Below are positions 5,084 to 5,631 of a stretch of DNA of 5,631 nucleotides, piece by piece. Position 1 is the first letter of the stretch. Every line of letters begins with the position of its first letter. A program made the position numbers and the translations under genes. The notes beneath the pieces were generated by a model that saw only the letters and a program-made list of their open reading frames with translations, was not told the origin of the DNA and searched no databases. Source of the DNA: an uncultured Actinomyces sp. (GTDB taxonomy: Bacteria > Actinomycetota > Actinomycetes > Actinomycetales > Actinomycetaceae); NCBI GenBank assembly GCA_902773415.1, contig CACYEE010000032.1, positions 1 through 5,631 of the forward strand, in the 5' to 3' direction.

Positions 5084-5631
5084 ATGAAACGGCTCGGCAA
5101 CAGCCTCTACCGTGAAGATCTCGACGCGATTTGCGCCGCAAGCATCGGCTGGGATGCCCTGAGAGGCAAGACGATCGCAATCTCCGGCGCAACCGGAATG
5201 ATCGGCACCGTGCTCGTCGACGCCTTGCTGCGCAAGAACGATCAGGACTCGCTTGGACTCTCGGTTCTCGCCCTGGGGCGTTCCGAAACGAAGGCACGCG
5301 AGCGGCTTCCCTATTTCGACCGGCTCGACTTCACCTTCGAGACGTACGACGTCACCGTACCCGGGGCGACGCCGTCCGAGCCTGCCGACGTCGTCATCCA
5401 CCTGGCTTCCACAACCCACCCGAAGGCATACGCCACCGATCCGATCGGAACGATCACGTCGAACCTGACCGGCCTGTCCAATCTTCTCGAGTACGCGAGC
5501 CGGAAGCCCGGCAGCGCTTTCCTTTTCGCCTCGTCCGTCGAAATTTACGGCGAGAGCCGCGGCGATGTCCCCGCTTTCGACGAAGCGTACCTCGGATATC
5601 TCGACTGCAATACGCTGCGCGCCGGATATCC
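5084..5631 (+). CDS. Extended SDR (NAD-dependent epimerase/dehydratase or reductase), N-terminal part
   Basis: The first 182 residues plus two bases of a plus-strand gene cut by the right edge. A helical leader of about 28 residues precedes the Rossmann fold: TIAISGATGMIG (30-41), with the extended-SDR glycine motif G35-x-x-G38-x-x-G41. YDV (88-90) is the Asp-containing strand end, HLAS (107-110) follows the fourth strand, and FASSVEIYGE (148-157) holds the catalytic Ser. Tyr182, the last complete codon, is followed by Pro and is the likely Tyr of the YxxxK motif, though the Lys is outside the window. The family acts on nucleotide sugars (4,6-dehydratases, 4-epimerases, decarboxylases). Members with this long N-terminal leader are, from memory, often beside IspD- and LicD-like genes in capsule loci. 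The ATG at 5084 has GGGAG (5074-5078) 5 nt upstream and lies 32 nt after the IspD-like stop, so it is probably in the same operon. It could modify the CDP-linked product or make its precursor. Confidence 0.85.
   Translation, partial: MKRLGNSLYREDLDAICAASIGWDALRGKTIAISGATGMIGTVLVDALLRKNDQDSLGLSVLALGRSETKARERLPYFDRLDFTFETYDVTVPGATPSEPADVVIHLASTTHPKAYATDPIGTITSNLTGLSNLLEYASRKPGSAFLFASSVEIYGESRGDVPAFDEAYLGYLDCNTLRAGY

Overview
The window is part of a cell-surface polysaccharide (capsule or exopolysaccharide) locus. The DNA is GC-rich (about 60% by eye), genes are tightly packed, Shine-Dalgarno sites are strong and one gene starts with TTG. The gene set (short monotopic sugar transferase, DUF4422 protein, LicD protein, IspD-like cytidylyltransferase, extended SDR) is typical of Gram-positive capsule loci. 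With the GC content, this suggests an actinobacterium of the gut Coriobacteriia type or similar. That placement is inference from style only, because no ribosomal or other phylogenetic marker is present.

Layout. Positions 1-576 (minus) hold the N-terminal 192 residues of a secreted right-handed beta-helix (pectate-lyase-like) protein that runs off the left edge. A 205-bp divergent intergenic region follows, with a 9-C homopolymer and a reasonable sigma-70-type promoter facing right. Positions 782-2189 (plus) hold a two-gene unit: a polyprenyl-phosphate sugar-1-phosphate transferase and a DUF4422 putative glycosyltransferase. Positions 2193-3320 (minus) hold a GT4 glycosyltransferase whose stop codon lies 3 bp from the DUF4422 stop. 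A 172-bp divergent gap follows. Positions 3493-5631 (plus) hold a LicD-family phosphotransferase, an IspD-like cytidylyltransferase whose TTG start overlaps the licD stop, and an extended SDR cut by the right edge.

How the genes may work together (inference from families). The sugar transferase loads the first sugar phosphate onto undecaprenyl phosphate at the membrane. The GT4 and DUF4422 enzymes extend the lipid-linked repeat unit. The IspD-like enzyme and the SDR probably make a CDP-activated polyol or sugar, and LicD transfers the phospho-substituent from it onto the glycan. This pairing has the same family logic as the ISPD plus fukutin/FKRP route that puts ribitol phosphate on animal alpha-dystroglycan. 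The beta-helix protein may bind or process the polymer outside the cell, but its role is unknown. No mobile elements, CRISPR arrays, tRNA or rRNA genes were seen.
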